Shown: positions 11,493-24,000, numbered from the stretch's first letter. The stretch: DNA of 64,000 nt from Owenia fusiformis (GCA_903813345.2 CAIIXF020000005.1:31005375-31069374), one strand, 5' to 3'. The notes: generated from the letters alone by a model not told the origin. A program made the numbers and translations.

Positions 11493-13781
11493 CTAGTCAC
11501 TCGAGCTCACGCGAGATACAAGTCTATCTCGACTTTTACATAACATATTCTGCAAGCTTTTCCTGTACTCTCTGTACCCAAAACCATAAATAAAGGGATT
11601 GGCAACACAGGAAGTGAAAATCAACAGGTACGCCAGAACTGTAATTGCGTTGAATGGCTTTATGCCGTAATAAAAGAGGGACAAAGTCACAAGCAATGGC
11701 GTATATGCAACGAAAAAATATAAAATCACTACGCCGAGAAATAAAGTAGTTCTCCTTTCACGTCTGCCACGCTTGAGTTCTTTCATTCTAGACTTAGATC
11801 TCCGCCGTTCTTGAAAATTATGGAAAGATTCCACAAGACGTTCCCTCATACTTAAAGATCTTTTTAAAGTTGAACGTCTTAATTTTAGGGCTTCTTGTTG
11901 TTGCCCACTCGTTTCATTATTTGACCTCCGACGTGTGTTTGATGTTGAACGTATCGAATGCTCCAGTTCATTTGCTGATATTTCACATATAGAATGTAGT
12001 CTTGATCCAGAAGAAATTACACTAGGTCCATGCCGAGGAAACTCTTTTCCAGGGACGTTTAAACATTCTTTTTTCGTTTTCGGAAGAACATTTTTTGACA
12101 AAGTTACATCATCGTCGAAGACGTATGGTTCTTCGCTAACTTCCTCTCTTGATGATCTTTGAAACCACTTTCCCTGTTTTGGAATACAGGTTGTGTAATC
12201 ATTTTCCTTACCTAGTGCTGGCAAGGTAATCTCGATCTCAGGTGAATCTAATTCCAATTTACCAATTACAGGGACGCAATGATTTGTATCATCTGCTCCT
12301 GCTTCATGTGGGTGCGAATATGACCTAACATTCGATTCTTCATTAAGTTGAGATATCGAGTACAGTGCCTCAACATCAGTTAATGCATTGTTATTCCTTT
12401 GTCTCGCCCGCTTTAGGGCATCCTCAAAATGTCCATCGCTAGATGCGCTATTACGTTTTGAAGCGGTCCGTTTCTTTAAGCTCACATTTTGAAATGTATG
12501 ATCTTTACGTATACGCTTTCCATTTTCGTTAGATTTCATTGAGTTTTCTATTTCAGGCTTTGAAGGACAAATGTCTGCATTGAATGGTTCAACGACTGCA
12601 TCATCAGATTGATCCGAATACACTTTGTTCATTCTGCAATCGTCCTCACCTTTCATAAAATGGACTTCAGCAACAGCCGAATATGTACCGTTTGTCTCAA
12701 TGTCTTTATCGATTACCCGTTTTTGAACCTCGGAACACTTACGAACATTTTTCTCGTCAGTTTTGTCTTCTGAAATGAATGCATGATCTTTGTCTGATTG
12801 TTTTCTTTGGAGCTCTCTATTGTATATTTCAATCATTCTTAAATACTCGATTGCCGTTTCTTTAGGTATGTTGTTTAAATAATTGTTATCGGTGTTGGTA
12901 CTTTTATCATATTTTCTGGGAGTCAATTCTTTCATTTGTATCGATATGCTACACCGTGCTTCATTATGGAAACCAAAATCCGCAGCTCCAGGTTCATTGT
13001 AGCTCACTCGCTTCACTCTGTTGTATATCCCAGGTATGCTAGCACTAGTATCGAGATCCATAACTGATTCGGACGTGTGAAATATGGCTGCTGCATTTTC
13101 AATATTAGTAGTGGGCCGTTTCTCTGTATAATCCGTCACGTCCAATGCTGCTATTCTCCTGGACTGGCGCCTTGCAACAGCCATTATCTTTATATACATA
13201 GCAGATGTAATGATAATACATACGAACATAACCCAAAAGCAAGGAATCCCTCCTTCTTTTGGAACTGCATTTTGAAAGCTACAAAGTGTATTGTTAGGGT
13301 CCTTTGTCTGTGTTTTATGGGCTACAATGGGGTATATAGCTGTCAGTAAAGAGGTTAGCCAAATTATGACAATGCTGGCCAAGACTCGACCGGGGGTGAA
13401 CCATTTCAAATAAGAAAATGGTGTAACTATCGCGGAATATCGCTCTGTCGCTATTGCCAATAAAGTAAGCACTGAACACATGCAGAATATCAGAATCAAC
13501 GTATAGGCCGCGAGACAAAAATCCTGATTGTCAATTTCAAACTCCGCCAAGATGTGTATCGGTATAACGAACGAGGCTATAATTAATCCAACGAAGCATA
13601 ACGAGACGATGAAATAATTAGTGACTCTCCTGAGACGCTTGGTGCGCAAAATCAGGACGATGATGATCAGGTTGCCCGCGAGGCCCAAAATTGACATGAT
13701 GGCCTCAATGACAATTTGAGTAATCGCTGTACCAGATAATTCAGCATAATTGATAACTGTCACTGATTTGTTCATCATCAT
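11493..13781 (-). CDS. Orphan class A (rhodopsin-like) GPCR with giant third intracellular loop
   Basis: The single exon encodes 762 residues. TM1-TM5 lie in residues ~15-205, and TM6-TM7 at ~677-728. Class A landmarks are N1.50 (GLAGNL), ERY at the DRY position, W4.50, Y5.58 and NPFIY in TM7, plus a TM3 cysteine (FCLAAY) that can pair with ECL2 (TLCSF). Sequons NKS and NNT lie on the extracellular side. Between TM5 and TM6 is a hydrophilic loop of ~455 residues rich in Ser, Lys, Arg and Glu, with basic clusters flanking the helices. Several usual residues differ: G at 2.50 in place of Asp, C at 5.50 in place of Pro, and AYTP for CWxP in TM6. TM3 has no Asp at 3.32, so an aminergic receptor is unlikely. 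The helices look loosely adenosine- or amine-receptor-like. The ligand is unknown. Confidence 0.9.
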   Translation of the reverse strand: MMMNKSVTVINYAELSGTAITQIVIEAIMSILGLAGNLIIIVLILRTKRLRRVTNYFIVSLCFVGLIIASFVIPIHILAEFEIDNQDFCLAAYTLILIFCMCSVLTLLAIATERYSAIVTPFSYLKWFTPGRVLASIVIIWLTSLLTAIYPIVAHKTQTKDPNNTLCSFQNAVPKEGGIPCFWVMFVCIIITSAMYIKIMAVARRQSRRIAALDVTDYTEKRPTTNIENAAAIFHTSESVMDLDTSASIPGIYNRVKRVSYNEPGAADFGFHNEARCSISIQMKELTPRKYDKSTNTDNNYLNNIPKETAIEYLRMIEIYNRELQRKQSDKDHAFISEDKTDEKNVRKCSEVQKRVIDKDIETNGTYSAVAEVHFMKGEDDCRMNKVYSDQSDDAVVEPFNADICPSKPEIENSMKSNENGKRIRKDHTFQNVSLKKRTASKRNSASSDGHFEDALKRARQRNNNALTDVEALYSISQLNEESNVRSYSHPHEAGADDTNHCVPVIGKLELDSPEIEITLPALGKENDYTTCIPKQGKWFQRSSREEVSEEPYVFDDDVTLSKNVLPKTKKECLNVPGKEFPRHGPSVISSGSRLHSICEISANELEHSIRSTSNTRRRSNNETSGQQQEALKLRRSTLKRSLSMRERLVESFHNFQERRRSKSRMKELKRGRRERRTTLFLGVVILYFFVAYTPLLVTLSLFYYGIKPFNAITVLAYLLIFTSCVANPFIYGFGYREYRKSLQNMLCKSRDRLVSRVSSSD

Positions 13782-14546
13782 TCAAGAACGATACATCGTC
13801 GGGTCCGACGCTCGATCACTTCTTCGGAAGCAAGATATAAGAATTAATACAATTACTAATTGTTCTTTAGAGTGAGTTCCTCGTGTGTGCGTGTTTCACT
13901 ATCGTTCGTTTCCAAATGCCAATAATAATGATGCCGGTTAATGATGGTTACATAAACTAAAACGAACGTTAACAAAACCATGTGTGAGCATGTTGTCATG
14001 ACAAATTCCCAATATTTACAATTTCCTGTATATTATATATAATATGTGTATATACATTGAAATGAGCATAACTCGTGAGATAGTATATTATAATGGTATC
14101 CTCTTTGTCTGCCTTGTCTATCTAATTTCGCGGTGCATTTTCTTCGATCCTGGCTCGATCCGTTACTGATATCCGCTATATCACGGTCAATGACAATGTC
14201 ATCGTTTAATTAATCATTGGCGACAAAAGATCTTTCATACATACATGTTCTGTAAGAACAGATATGTCACCTTATGTAATACACTCCGACATATTTAAAT
14301 GCCCAAAAAGTGTTTCAAAGGCCATTGTTCCTACACCTTTGCGAGTATTAGATTTACCATCCAATCTACAATTATAAAACACTTCTTAGTTACTTTTTTG
14401 ATAGTAATGACAATAAATATATCTATCTATAAAAATGTATATTAACATATTACTTTTGTATGATTAGCTTCAGAACGTACAGGGCTATAGATCATAAATA
14501 TGTGAAGAGGTTTTGGATGATGTAAATATATGAACGACAAGAACTA
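13782..14546. other. Upstream region of the GPCR gene
   Basis: This holds the presumed 5' UTR and promoter of the minus-strand GPCR gene. I see AT-rich sequence and no recognisable exon or defined regulatory site. Confidence 0.4.
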
Positions 14547-14738
14547 CAGGGGCGTAGCCAGCTTTCAGTCAGGGAGTGCGATTGTAGCATAAGCAAGAGT
14601 CAAAAAATAAGATTGATTTTAAATTTTACAAATATTGATGCAACTTCCTTCAAAATTGAGCTAGAAGCTTCAAATAAAAAGCATTTAAAGCCTTTTCGTC
14701 GTCTGTCTCATGGTTTTATTTTTCATTGGTTATGGGAG
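14547..14738 (+). mobile_element. Truncated copy of CAGGGGCGTAGCC MITE
   Basis: It begins CAGGGGCGTAGCCAGC and shares AATATTGATGCAACTTCC, the AGCTTC-AAAAGCATTTAAAG block and TGGTTATGGG with the copies at 15654-15873 and 45086-45343. It stops before the second terminal inverted repeat, so it is a one-ended fragment. It lies in inverse orientation to the copy at 15654. Confidence 0.7.
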
Positions 14739-15653
14739 TTCCAAAAAGCAAAGATGCAAATAGCCACCTGGTAAAATTCTTAAGAAACATAATGACTGAT
14801 TATTATAGCGACTAGAATTTACATTCAATATTAAATATCAGAAATTATGTACTAAAAAGTACGCATATAACTCTGGAAAGTACAAATACATAAAGCAACA
14901 TTGATACATGTTTGTTAATTGTTTTATTTGTGAGAGATCGACATAATGGGCAATGGTACTCTTAAACCAATTTCATGTTTCTTCAAGTACATATGATACA
15001 TATTTAGGCTAGTAGTCACTAGTCACCAAGTAACCCCCATACGGAGGTGATTTCTTGTTTCTCCATGGACAGAGAATTATATGACTCATTTGGTAGCTTT
15101 GCACTGTGGCTGTTTAGCTTCATGGCCAATTTACATCCCTTTGGAGGTAATTTTATTATTTAGGGTTGGGTCAAAAGGATTGGTGCAAGACTATTTGAAG
15201 GTCGTTCCGTTACAGTGTTTAACGAGTGCATAAAGTGTTGAAACGTAGATGTGAAATACTTTCTTTTATTTTTAAGCCATATCTTAAAATCAGTTCGTTA
15301 GTTGCGTACCTTGCTACCTCTCCAGGAACCACGATTGCACTGAACGGATGCTCACTGATTGACCCTGGAGATTGTATGTAAGCTGGAAAGCTTAGCACTA
15401 AACGAAATGTACGTGAGACCCGAAGAGTGCCAGATTAGAATGTGATCTAGAGCCCTGCATCTGTCATGATATACGTGTTCTCACCTTCAATTAGCACCAC
15501 CTACAGTGCTCCACTATTTACATAAGCATTCATATCTGACAGAGTGACTTGCACCAATTACAACCATCTTATCTCATGTTACAAGTCGACTGACATGAAC
15601 AAAAAATAATAAGTAGAGTAGCCAAGTTCAAACAGCAGGGGAACTAACCATAA
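14739..15653. other. Intergenic DNA, no gene seen
   Basis: AT-rich unique-looking sequence between two copies of the same MITE family. I find no exon with conserved coding character. Confidence 0.4.
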
Positions 15654-15873
15654 CATAGGCGTAGCTATGGGGGGGGGGGGGTGCGATGGCACCCACTCAT
15701 AGCCCCCATAAAAATAAAATAAAACCAGTAGATAGAAGAATAGAGCTTTAAAATGCTTTTTATTTGAAGCTTCTAGCTCAATTTTGAAGGTAGTTGCATC
15801 AATTTTTGTAAAATTCAAAACAATTTTGCCTTGATCGCATTATTGAAATTCCTGAAAGCTGGCTACACCCCTG
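15654..15873 (-). mobile_element. Complete MITE with CAGGGGCGTAGCC-type inverted ends
   Basis: The left end CATAGGCGTAGCTA and the right end AGCTGGCTACACCCCTG are inverted repeats. The flanks are CATAA (15649-15653) and CGTAA (15874-15878), a possible 5-base target duplication with one mismatch. A run of G sits just inside the left end. The interior matches the copies at 14547 and 45086. It has no coding capacity. Confidence 0.75.
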
Positions 15874-16075
15874 CGTAATAACTCTGATCTGGATAATTGG
15901 ACATAGGTGTTATGATCTATGCAAGTTAAATCATTCCTGGTGGTTAAACCGTTGGTTAAACCGTGAAATTGATTTTTAACATGAGGAATTACTGAAAAAC
16001 GTTCACATATGACAAAATAAGACTTCAACTTGTTTTAAATATAAAAACAGCAATTTCACGGCTGGGCACCATCGT

Positions 16076-16745
16076 ATGAAATTTAAACAAATTCCATTCA
16101 CTGTTTTGAGTTATCAAAGATTATGTTTTTTACGAAAAACGGCGGCCATTTTGAAATTTCGCCGACATCTTAAAAATTCTTTCTCCAACATAACTACTGT
16201 GTCCCTGGGCATCAGCATGAACCATTCGACCCAAATCTGTTCGCTATATCTAGTATTTGAGTTATCAAAGATTACATTCTTAGAAAATTGGCAGCCATTT
16301 TAAAATACAGCTGCCATCTTGAAAATTCAACACATAAAATTTGAACTCAACCCATTATCTGATATTTGGTCAAAGATTACGTTTTACGAAAAATGGCGGC
16401 CATTTGGACAATCAGTGGCCATCTTGAAAATGTCTTCTTGAGCAAAGATCCTTTTATTTGACCCAGGGCATCACCATATAAAGTTTGAACAAAATCCGTC
16501 AACTAGAATATGAGTTATCAATGATTACAATTTTTACGGAAAATGGTGGCCATTTTGAAGTGAGCGGCCATATTGAAAATTCCTTCTCGAGCAGAGGTCC
16601 TATCCTGTCAGGTATTTTCCTGTAAAATTTACACTCAATCCGTCAATCGGTATTTGTGTTATCGCCCGGACACACGGACGGACGAACGGCTTTCCTATAT
16701 CCCTGTCGAACTCCGTTCGTTGGGATAATAAATGGCGGTTCTCGT
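16076..16745 (-). repeat. Interspersed repeat with reiterated GGCGGCCATTTT motifs
   Basis: The motif AAAATGGCGGCCATTTTGAAA recurs in degenerate form about every 110-120 bases (near 16138, 16285, 16393 and 16540), each copy followed by a GAGTTATCAAAGATTAC-like block. The right end is GGACGGACGAACGG then CGAACTCCGTTCGTTGGGATAAT. That terminus reappears inverted at 49958-50030, so the two are copies of one family. The units do not form a stable reading frame. Confidence 0.7.
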
Positions 16746-17327
16746 ATTGTATTTTCTGTTTTACTCCACAAAACCGCCTGTTGTCTAATTTCGGTAAAGG
16801 GCAAGACACACCTCTGATTTAACATCCCGCAATTCATTCTATTAGTGAGAAAAAGTTGGAAAAGGAGGTGCTTTTTTCGTTGTATGCCGAAGTGGACGGA
16901 ATCAACAACAAAAACACGGCAAATAAAAGGTTGGGCATTTTTGTGAGGCAATATATTGTTACTATACAATAGCCATCGTTTTTGTGACCACTGGCCAGCG
17001 TTCGGTGTAGTCCGGGGGTGTAGTCATTCATTGTCTGTAACATATAATGTTACACCTTTACAATCAGTGCAAGCAGGTACTGACATTTTGCCATGTTAAT
17101 GATTGTTAATCGTTGGTTTTACTTCCACATGTACTCTTTATTCATTATCGAAGCCCAGAATCATGAGATTTAAAATTGATCAACTGAAAGAAATTTACAA
17201 TTCTAATTATAATTTATTAAATTAAATCATATTTATATACATTTTATTTTTTGTATACGTTATTTTCGTCAACCTCCTTGCTTTCATCGCCTTTGGTATG
17301 CTTGGAGCCCGGCTTGGAAATTATAAC
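16746..17327. other. 3' flank of the EF-hand-like gene
   Basis: AT-rich sequence. Minus-strand AATAAA hexamers at about 17213 and 17243 could serve the secreted EF-hand-like gene. I see no other gene. Confidence 0.4.
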
Positions 17328-18940
17328 TTATGCGCAGTCAGCCTCGTCGGCACCGAAGTCTGGTAGCTGAGTACAAACTTCAGTTGCTGCACGAATAAAT
17401 CCTGCCTGGTCCACAACACCATTGCCTGAAGTCAAAGTTAATTCAAAATGACGTCATTGAGAGTTTTGTCACAAAATAGTCATTAATTTCCAATATTCAA
17501 CATAGGCAGACTTTAACAAATTAACATGGTGTCCAATGTAAGAACTCTACTTGCAAAAAAAGTGGACGGGAGTGTAGCGTACCTGTAGCGTCCGCTCTGT
17601 TGAAGAGAACTCTGATATCTTCAATAGTGATGACTTGAGGATCAGAACTGCTGTCAGCGCTGGCTGTCAATTCGCAGAGTCTGACTCCATCTCTCTCACT
17701 CAGGCAGGTGGCGACATCTATACCAGCTGCGCAAACTCCATCAGCAAGGGGAATTCCATCACCATTTTCTGACACCACTTTTTATAGAATTATACACGAT
17801 GTTAGAATTACCAATAAGCAAAATGCAGTTACATAGATATAAATATGTGTATATGAAACAGCCTTATTTAGAACAATCAAATGTATTGCATTAATGATAA
17901 AGTAAAAAAACACTGAGAGTCCTTTATAGCATAATATGATATAAATATAACATAATGAATCATAATATAACCACATAGTATCTCTCTATTTAAATAAATG
18001 ATGAGATGACACATACGTGCAGCTAAATCAAAGAAGTCTTCCTCCACTTGTTCTAAGCGAAGCTCTCCATCAATACTGACATCTTCCCACAAAGCATTCA
18101 GATCCGTTCTACAAGTAGCATTCTGACTGCAAATTGATTAATAAAATAATCCTACATTTTTAAGTGCCAGTTATTTTATGAAGTTGCCTTCAACTTTATT
18201 TTTTGATCTTTATTCTGAATTCCCATATGCTATTAACACTGTCTGACCATTACAGCTGATATATGTATAGTTGCTGATAATCTAAATGACCTCATATGTA
18301 GCTTTCATGGCCTTTTATGGGCATAGGCTAGATAATAATATTGTAGGGTCACTCGTGTATCAGAGAACAATCCTACTTGTATGCAGCTGCTTATTTGGAA
18401 TAAGGATATTGAATTATACAGCATTTTTATTTATTGTTTAGTTTAAAATATTTCATTTCCTATTGCTCCTACTGTTTTAAATTACTTCTTGTATTTTCAC
18501 TAATGTTTTTGTTTATTATTGAAGAAAGGGCTTTCAGTTTTGCGTTCACTCTCGCCCTCAAGGCAGATGCAAGAATCTGATTAACCCCCCCCCCCTAATT
18601 GTGATACAACTCCACCACCCATGGAATGCATCATGATTGATCCCCCCCTCTCAATATATAATATTAGAATCAATAAAACGATGAATTAGATATAATGTAA
18701 CTGCATATTGTTGAATTGAATGATTTTGAATATATTCACTTATTATTTGGCAAAGATAATGGCCCTTCAAATTGTGTGATTATTATAATATTACAACTAG
18801 TGAATATGTAAAATGTAATTGCTTTCAAATGTTATATGAATGAAATGAATGAAGAAATGAAGAAAATAACCAAAATATAAAATTAAAACTTACGCTGTTG
18901 AGAAAGCGAAAAGTGTTGCCAAGCAAGTAATGAGCATCAT
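17328..18940 (-). CDS. Small secreted cysteine-rich EF-hand-like protein
   Basis: Four coding exons splice cleanly: 18894-18940, 18017-18126, 17583-17777 and 17328-17425. Each is bounded by GT-AG, and the frame is kept through split codons GCT, CTG and GGC. The product is 149 residues. Residues 1-16 are a typical signal peptide (MMLITCLATLFAFSTA), followed by QNATC with an N-glycosylation sequon. The mature chain has six cysteines, enough for three disulfides. Two stretches resemble EF-hand loops: SENGDGIPLADG (degenerate) and DATGNGVVDQAG (Asp1, Thr3, Asn5, Gly6, Val8, Asp9, with Gly in place of Glu at position 12). Calcium binding, if any, is likely weak. Secreted EF-hand proteins of this sort are common in marine invertebrates. 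The physiological role is not apparent. Confidence 0.82.
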
Positions 18941-20429
18941 CTTGAAATCTAGTTTAGATCTTTAAAAGTGTTGGTCCTAAGTGTGTAGTATTTAATGATG
19001 TGATTTTTCAAAAAATGTATTTTTATACGAAATGGTTTTATAACTTTCTGGTAAGTTTTATAACACAAATTGGGGTGGACTAAAAAGTATGTTTTACACA
19101 TTAGTTAGAAAATCCCTGCATCTGGATTTGTTTTTGATATCTACCGCCTTATATCTGTATAATTGGACCAATCAAAATGTGCTTCAAATGAGTATTGTTT
19201 TACTAATTGTTTACATTTATACTAAATTAAAATCACCAAATAGTATTGTGTGAATCGTTACCAACTGATCTTTTAAACATGTTTTTTGGTTCACCCCTCA
19301 TCAGGTTTCCACACCTAGATTGTTTTGTAAAAAAGCTGATGAAATGTGTAGTCTTAAAGATTGAATGAACAATCAGTAGTGGGTGGTGGAAACTAACAGG
19401 TGACAAAAGTGACATATATATCATATGTGTATATACTGTATGTACAATATAAGGTTTATATAAACTTCACACACACATTTGTAATTTGTTTTATAGGTGT
19501 GTCGTAAAAGCACAAAGGGTAACATTAGAAAACAATTTTATTTATGTTTTGGAAATTTTGGAAGTTTGCATTCTTGTCACTGTTATCTTTAAATAAAATA
19601 AAATCAAACATGCACTTAAGTACCTCAAAACCACATTTCTTCAAGGTGGACTGTGTTATCTATTCGATCCTCCCCTACACATATTTATTAATATGAGTAG
19701 TCTAGCTACAAGCCTTTTTGCCCCCCCCCCCACGACTTCACACATCCTCTGTGTGAGATGTTTTCATACCCGTGGAGTCAAGTAGTCGGAAGGGAGGGGG
19801 GGGGGGTCAGTTATTTGTGTTTAAAACCAGTCCCTTGAGAAGATATCATATCTTCAAACAGTGAAATTGAATGCCCATGAAACATTTCAGATTGACAAAA
19901 TAGTGAATTTTGAAAATGTTGGCTTTTACTACTTTTACTACAACACAGATTTACTTTTCCATTTTCGTCTCACCTGCTTTTATTTTGGTACATTTGCTAT
20001 AAAATATTGTTGATGGATCGGATGGTTATATAGTTCGAATTATTTGTTGAAATATTAGTTTTACATTAAGTACTACCTGGGATTCTTATATTGATAATAC
20101 CAAACTAGCTTTTGTTCTTGTGTCATCACTCTGAATTAGCATCATAGTGAATTCGTGCGTGACGGTTAAATTTCTAAACGCTTCAAATATAGCACTTCGA
20201 CTGGCATCAAATTATAAAGAAACTAATTTCATAAAATATATAAAGTGCACCATTGTTTTATATATTGTTTTGTATGCTTTTGTTTCAATTAATCACAAAC
20301 TAACTTCCAAAGTCTAGCGATTGTTTTCGTGTCATCACTCATGTACAGTTTGATATAATGGTTTTATTTAGTTTCTAAATCGAATCAGCATCAGGTTTCC
20401 AGGGGTAACATAACATGTAGAGAATATGT
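18941..20429. other. Intergenic DNA, no gene seen
   Basis: AT-rich sequence with C and G runs near 19720 and 19795. No exon with coding character was found on either strand. Confidence 0.45.
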
Positions 20430-20512
20430 TGGGGTCGATTAAGCGATGATTAATCGATTAATATGTTTCGTTATTCGATTAAGTAATGTGCCATCGGTGC
20501 ACACCTCTACTA
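20430..20512. mobile_element. Solo end of a hAT-like element
   Basis: Read on the minus strand this begins TAGAGGTGTGCACCGATGG and continues into ATCGATTAATCG-type sequence. TAGAG-GTG-type ends with internal ATCGATTAAT motifs are characteristic of hAT-derived repeats. I find no matching second end, so it is a fragment. Confidence 0.5.
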
Positions 20513-20619
20513 GAGATATATAAAAAATACATTAGATACCACTCATCAATCAATTACATCGTATTTCAAGCATTATATATATGATATACAAGACATTTAC
20601 ATGCAAAATGTCACCACCT

Positions 20620-20700
20620 TCCATTTTCTACAGGCGCCGAACACCATCCACAAAAAGTTGGAGACCTTAAAAAATGTTTATGTCACCACCATCGCAGTGA
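20620..20700 (-). repeat. Fragment of the GTGGTGACATTTTGCATG repeat family
   Basis: The minus strand reads GTGGATGGTGTTCGGCGCC followed by GGTGGTGACATTTTGCATG. The same string is found at 46210-46400, 53560-53770 and in the tandem array at 54681-55217. Confidence 0.6.
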
Positions 20701-21099
20701 CTATTCAAAGCAATCCACTTTAAATTACCAAACCGATACACTATATGCATTTGCAATCTACTCTAAATTGCAAATTATATGGGCAAAATCACAAGACTCT
20801 TCAGTTTGCAATGATTTTATTTGCATTTCAGTGGCATTACATACATTAAATAAATATTCCATACATGTATTAAATGTCTCTCTTTTATACTTAATTTCAA
20901 GATTTGGCAGAACACCATTCTGCTTCACTGTATATCCAGTTTTAGAAGATTCTTTAGTTTTAGAACTATTCTGCCACACTGTATATCAATCCAGTTTTAG
21001 TAGTTGACCATTCTGTTTTTTTTACTAAGGCTGTCTTATTCACCACTCATTTGGAGCAAAAAAATGGCTTAGTGGAAGAACTATTTATTCTAAGATATT

Positions 21100-24000
21100 T
21101 CAGTAAGTGTCCACATCACTGGGTTGTCGCTTTGGTCTGAATGGGTTGTACAGGGTAGGGTCTTCCAGGAAGTCAACATCTTTGTGTACATATGGCATCA
21201 GACCTGAAAGAAGCAATTTTGTAATTGAAAGAATAACAGAAATGTTATCAATTTGTTTGCTACCAAGAACCTTGAACTTATTGGCTATTCACACATAGCA
21301 ATGGGAAGGAAAAATATATTAATAAATACCAGCCAATCAGAACATCGTTCTTAAAATAACATTCTTTCTATATTTTTCAACAGAGGGAATGGCTATTTTA
21401 GATTCAGAAAATTGATGAAGTTTATCAATTTTTTAAATAAACCTTCACAAAAATGGAGACCATAACAATATGTCACTACTTTTGATGGTGACATAAAAAC
21501 TGCATGTATGTCATCAAAAAGAAACAAACCAGTGTTTATTAGAGATTTCACGGAACAAAATAAAATCGTAACAGTTCGGTTCCGAACATTTTGCTTCAGA
21601 ACGGAACAATTTCGGAATGGTTCGGGACAGAGTGACTGGGTGTATTTGGTTGTCTAGGTCTATTTGGTAGCGAAAAGCTCTTCAAAACTCTTCAATGAGA
21701 AGGAGTGAAAAGAATGAACTTCTTTTGCTGCAAATTATTGACAGAAAAATGCTGTTTTATGGCGATTTAAGGGCCACAAGTTGTGAAAAGGTGAGATTTT
21801 CTTGTCCCGGAACTGAACCGAAATTCTTAATTTTTGTCCAGTGTTCCGTTCCGAGAGCATAATTCCGCGGATCGGAACAAAATCGTGTATCCGTGACACC
21901 TCTAGTGTTTATCAAGTGGAATTGTTTGACTTTAATAGAGTCTCTCCCCATTATCATATAATATGTGTGTATGCTAGGGTTAGTGAACTACTAGGGTTGG
22001 GGAACTACTACACAACACTAGGAAAAGACAAATGCCTTACCAAAGAATCTGGCCCTGTTGACTAAAGAACTAACTCTGCGCTGCATGGGGATACATAACC
22101 CTGTGATATGACGCCCATATAGATTCCCAGTATAGGATGACAAGAACTGGCTCAGTAACTGTGTGTTCTGAAAATCAAACATGAAAATGACAACCAGTGT
22201 TACACAGCGTAAACAACATTGAAATTGTTTGGATTTCCATATTACAATAGTTATTACTAATGTTATTAATTGCTTTGATACATGTTTGTTTATTGAATTG
22301 TTGAAGCAAACATTCTTTACAGATTTATATGCTAATTAATAAAGTTGGAAGGTTTAATCAAATATATACCTTATAGTCTAACTGTACAGTGTGTTCACAA
22401 AGAATACATTTCCTGTGTGGTTTGGCATAAGGATTCGCCATATTCCTTACAGGCTGAAAAATATGTAACATTTATCAAATCAATAGGGTATTAATTTCTA
22501 CAAAACTTTCCTTTATAGCTATATAACTAGAATCTTCACAATCATAACTAATATATGAATTGAGGGTTATTTACATCATTCTTCTCTCAACTCACATCAC
22601 CTTGACTGAGCATGCAAAGTTAGATTACCCATTACTTTATATATTGAGTATGTTCTCAATGACCCAGGCTTAACAAAGTCGATGACATAATAGTCTCGAA
22701 TGCAAAGGTTATTGCCTACTTACATTGTTGAATTCAAGTTTATTGGCTGTGTACCTTGGAACGACCATGGCCTTATGGATTCTCTATTTATTCTAAAACT
22801 CCCTAAATAGAACTATCTATAGAGAACACTTGAATGATCAAAAAAGCAATTTTTACCATATCTGAGTCATAGTCTGCTGTGTCCAATAGTCTGTTTTCTC
22901 CAAGCATTGTTTGAATTGTCTTTTTAGCACTTTCAAATTCTGCATGTTCCAGTCTATTTTGCTCTGAAACAAATCAAAGGCTTTATATCAGTTTGGAAGC
23001 AGTAGAAGATCCCAGGAGAAGTTGTACAGTTTATGAAAATTACCATAATGCTACGAGTTCTTGACTTATTTTTACCATCTTCTCAAGAAGGACTTCTAAT
23101 AAGTAGAAAATATGATGTTAGGGAGGGAGTAAGGGGGAGGGGTTTATGAATTAAATTAATTAGATACAGATTCATTAAATAATAGATCATTGTTAGGATA
23201 CTGGAGATTTGTTAAATTGTAACTCGTTGTACTTTTTCTCATTTAACTGTGTTATTTAAGACCTTTTGGTCATTCCACTTTGAGTAGTTGTGCTTAAAAA
23301 TATGCTGTTACTTTCGTTGCAAATAAGGCATTTTTGGCAAGAAAAATTCCCATACATGAAATTCCTTGGGATTTTTGACTTCTCTCATATATGGGCGCTC
23401 TTTGTAATGGGTTACAATGGGAATTTTAATTTCAAAAGCACCCTGGGCGCTTATTACGGCGAATACGGTATGTATATTCATAAATAATCTTTTCTTGATA
23501 TGCAAGTATATAAACTTATTTTACAAAGCTCTATAGGGTGTCCCAAAAAATTGTACAGAGACAAACATGGAACGACGTGAGTGATGAACATGAAGGTATA
23601 CTCTTTTTCCCTAGGTAACCCTGTTTAGGCTAGTTTACTTTTATTGAAAAGCTTGTTTTGGTACCATCACCCATTTTTCGAATTTCCAGCAGTGCAATCG
23701 ACTCTGCATAGACCATGAAAGAGGTCATTTAGAATATGTCATCTTAAATGTCAGCTTTTTCAGGAAGTAATATACATGTACAAAGTAAACATTTAATTAC
23801 TAATTGGAAAATGAATTCTGTTTATCATTTTAACTCTCAGCTTCTTTCGATGAAGGAAAAAAAAGTATTCCTGTTTCATTGATTTTTGGGACTGTATTTC
23901 TCCTACATACAGGCGCTTATTTCGCCAGTACAATAAGATATTCTAATAATATTATACCAAACCATGGGCTTTCAACTAAAATGAAAGCCCATGACCAAAC

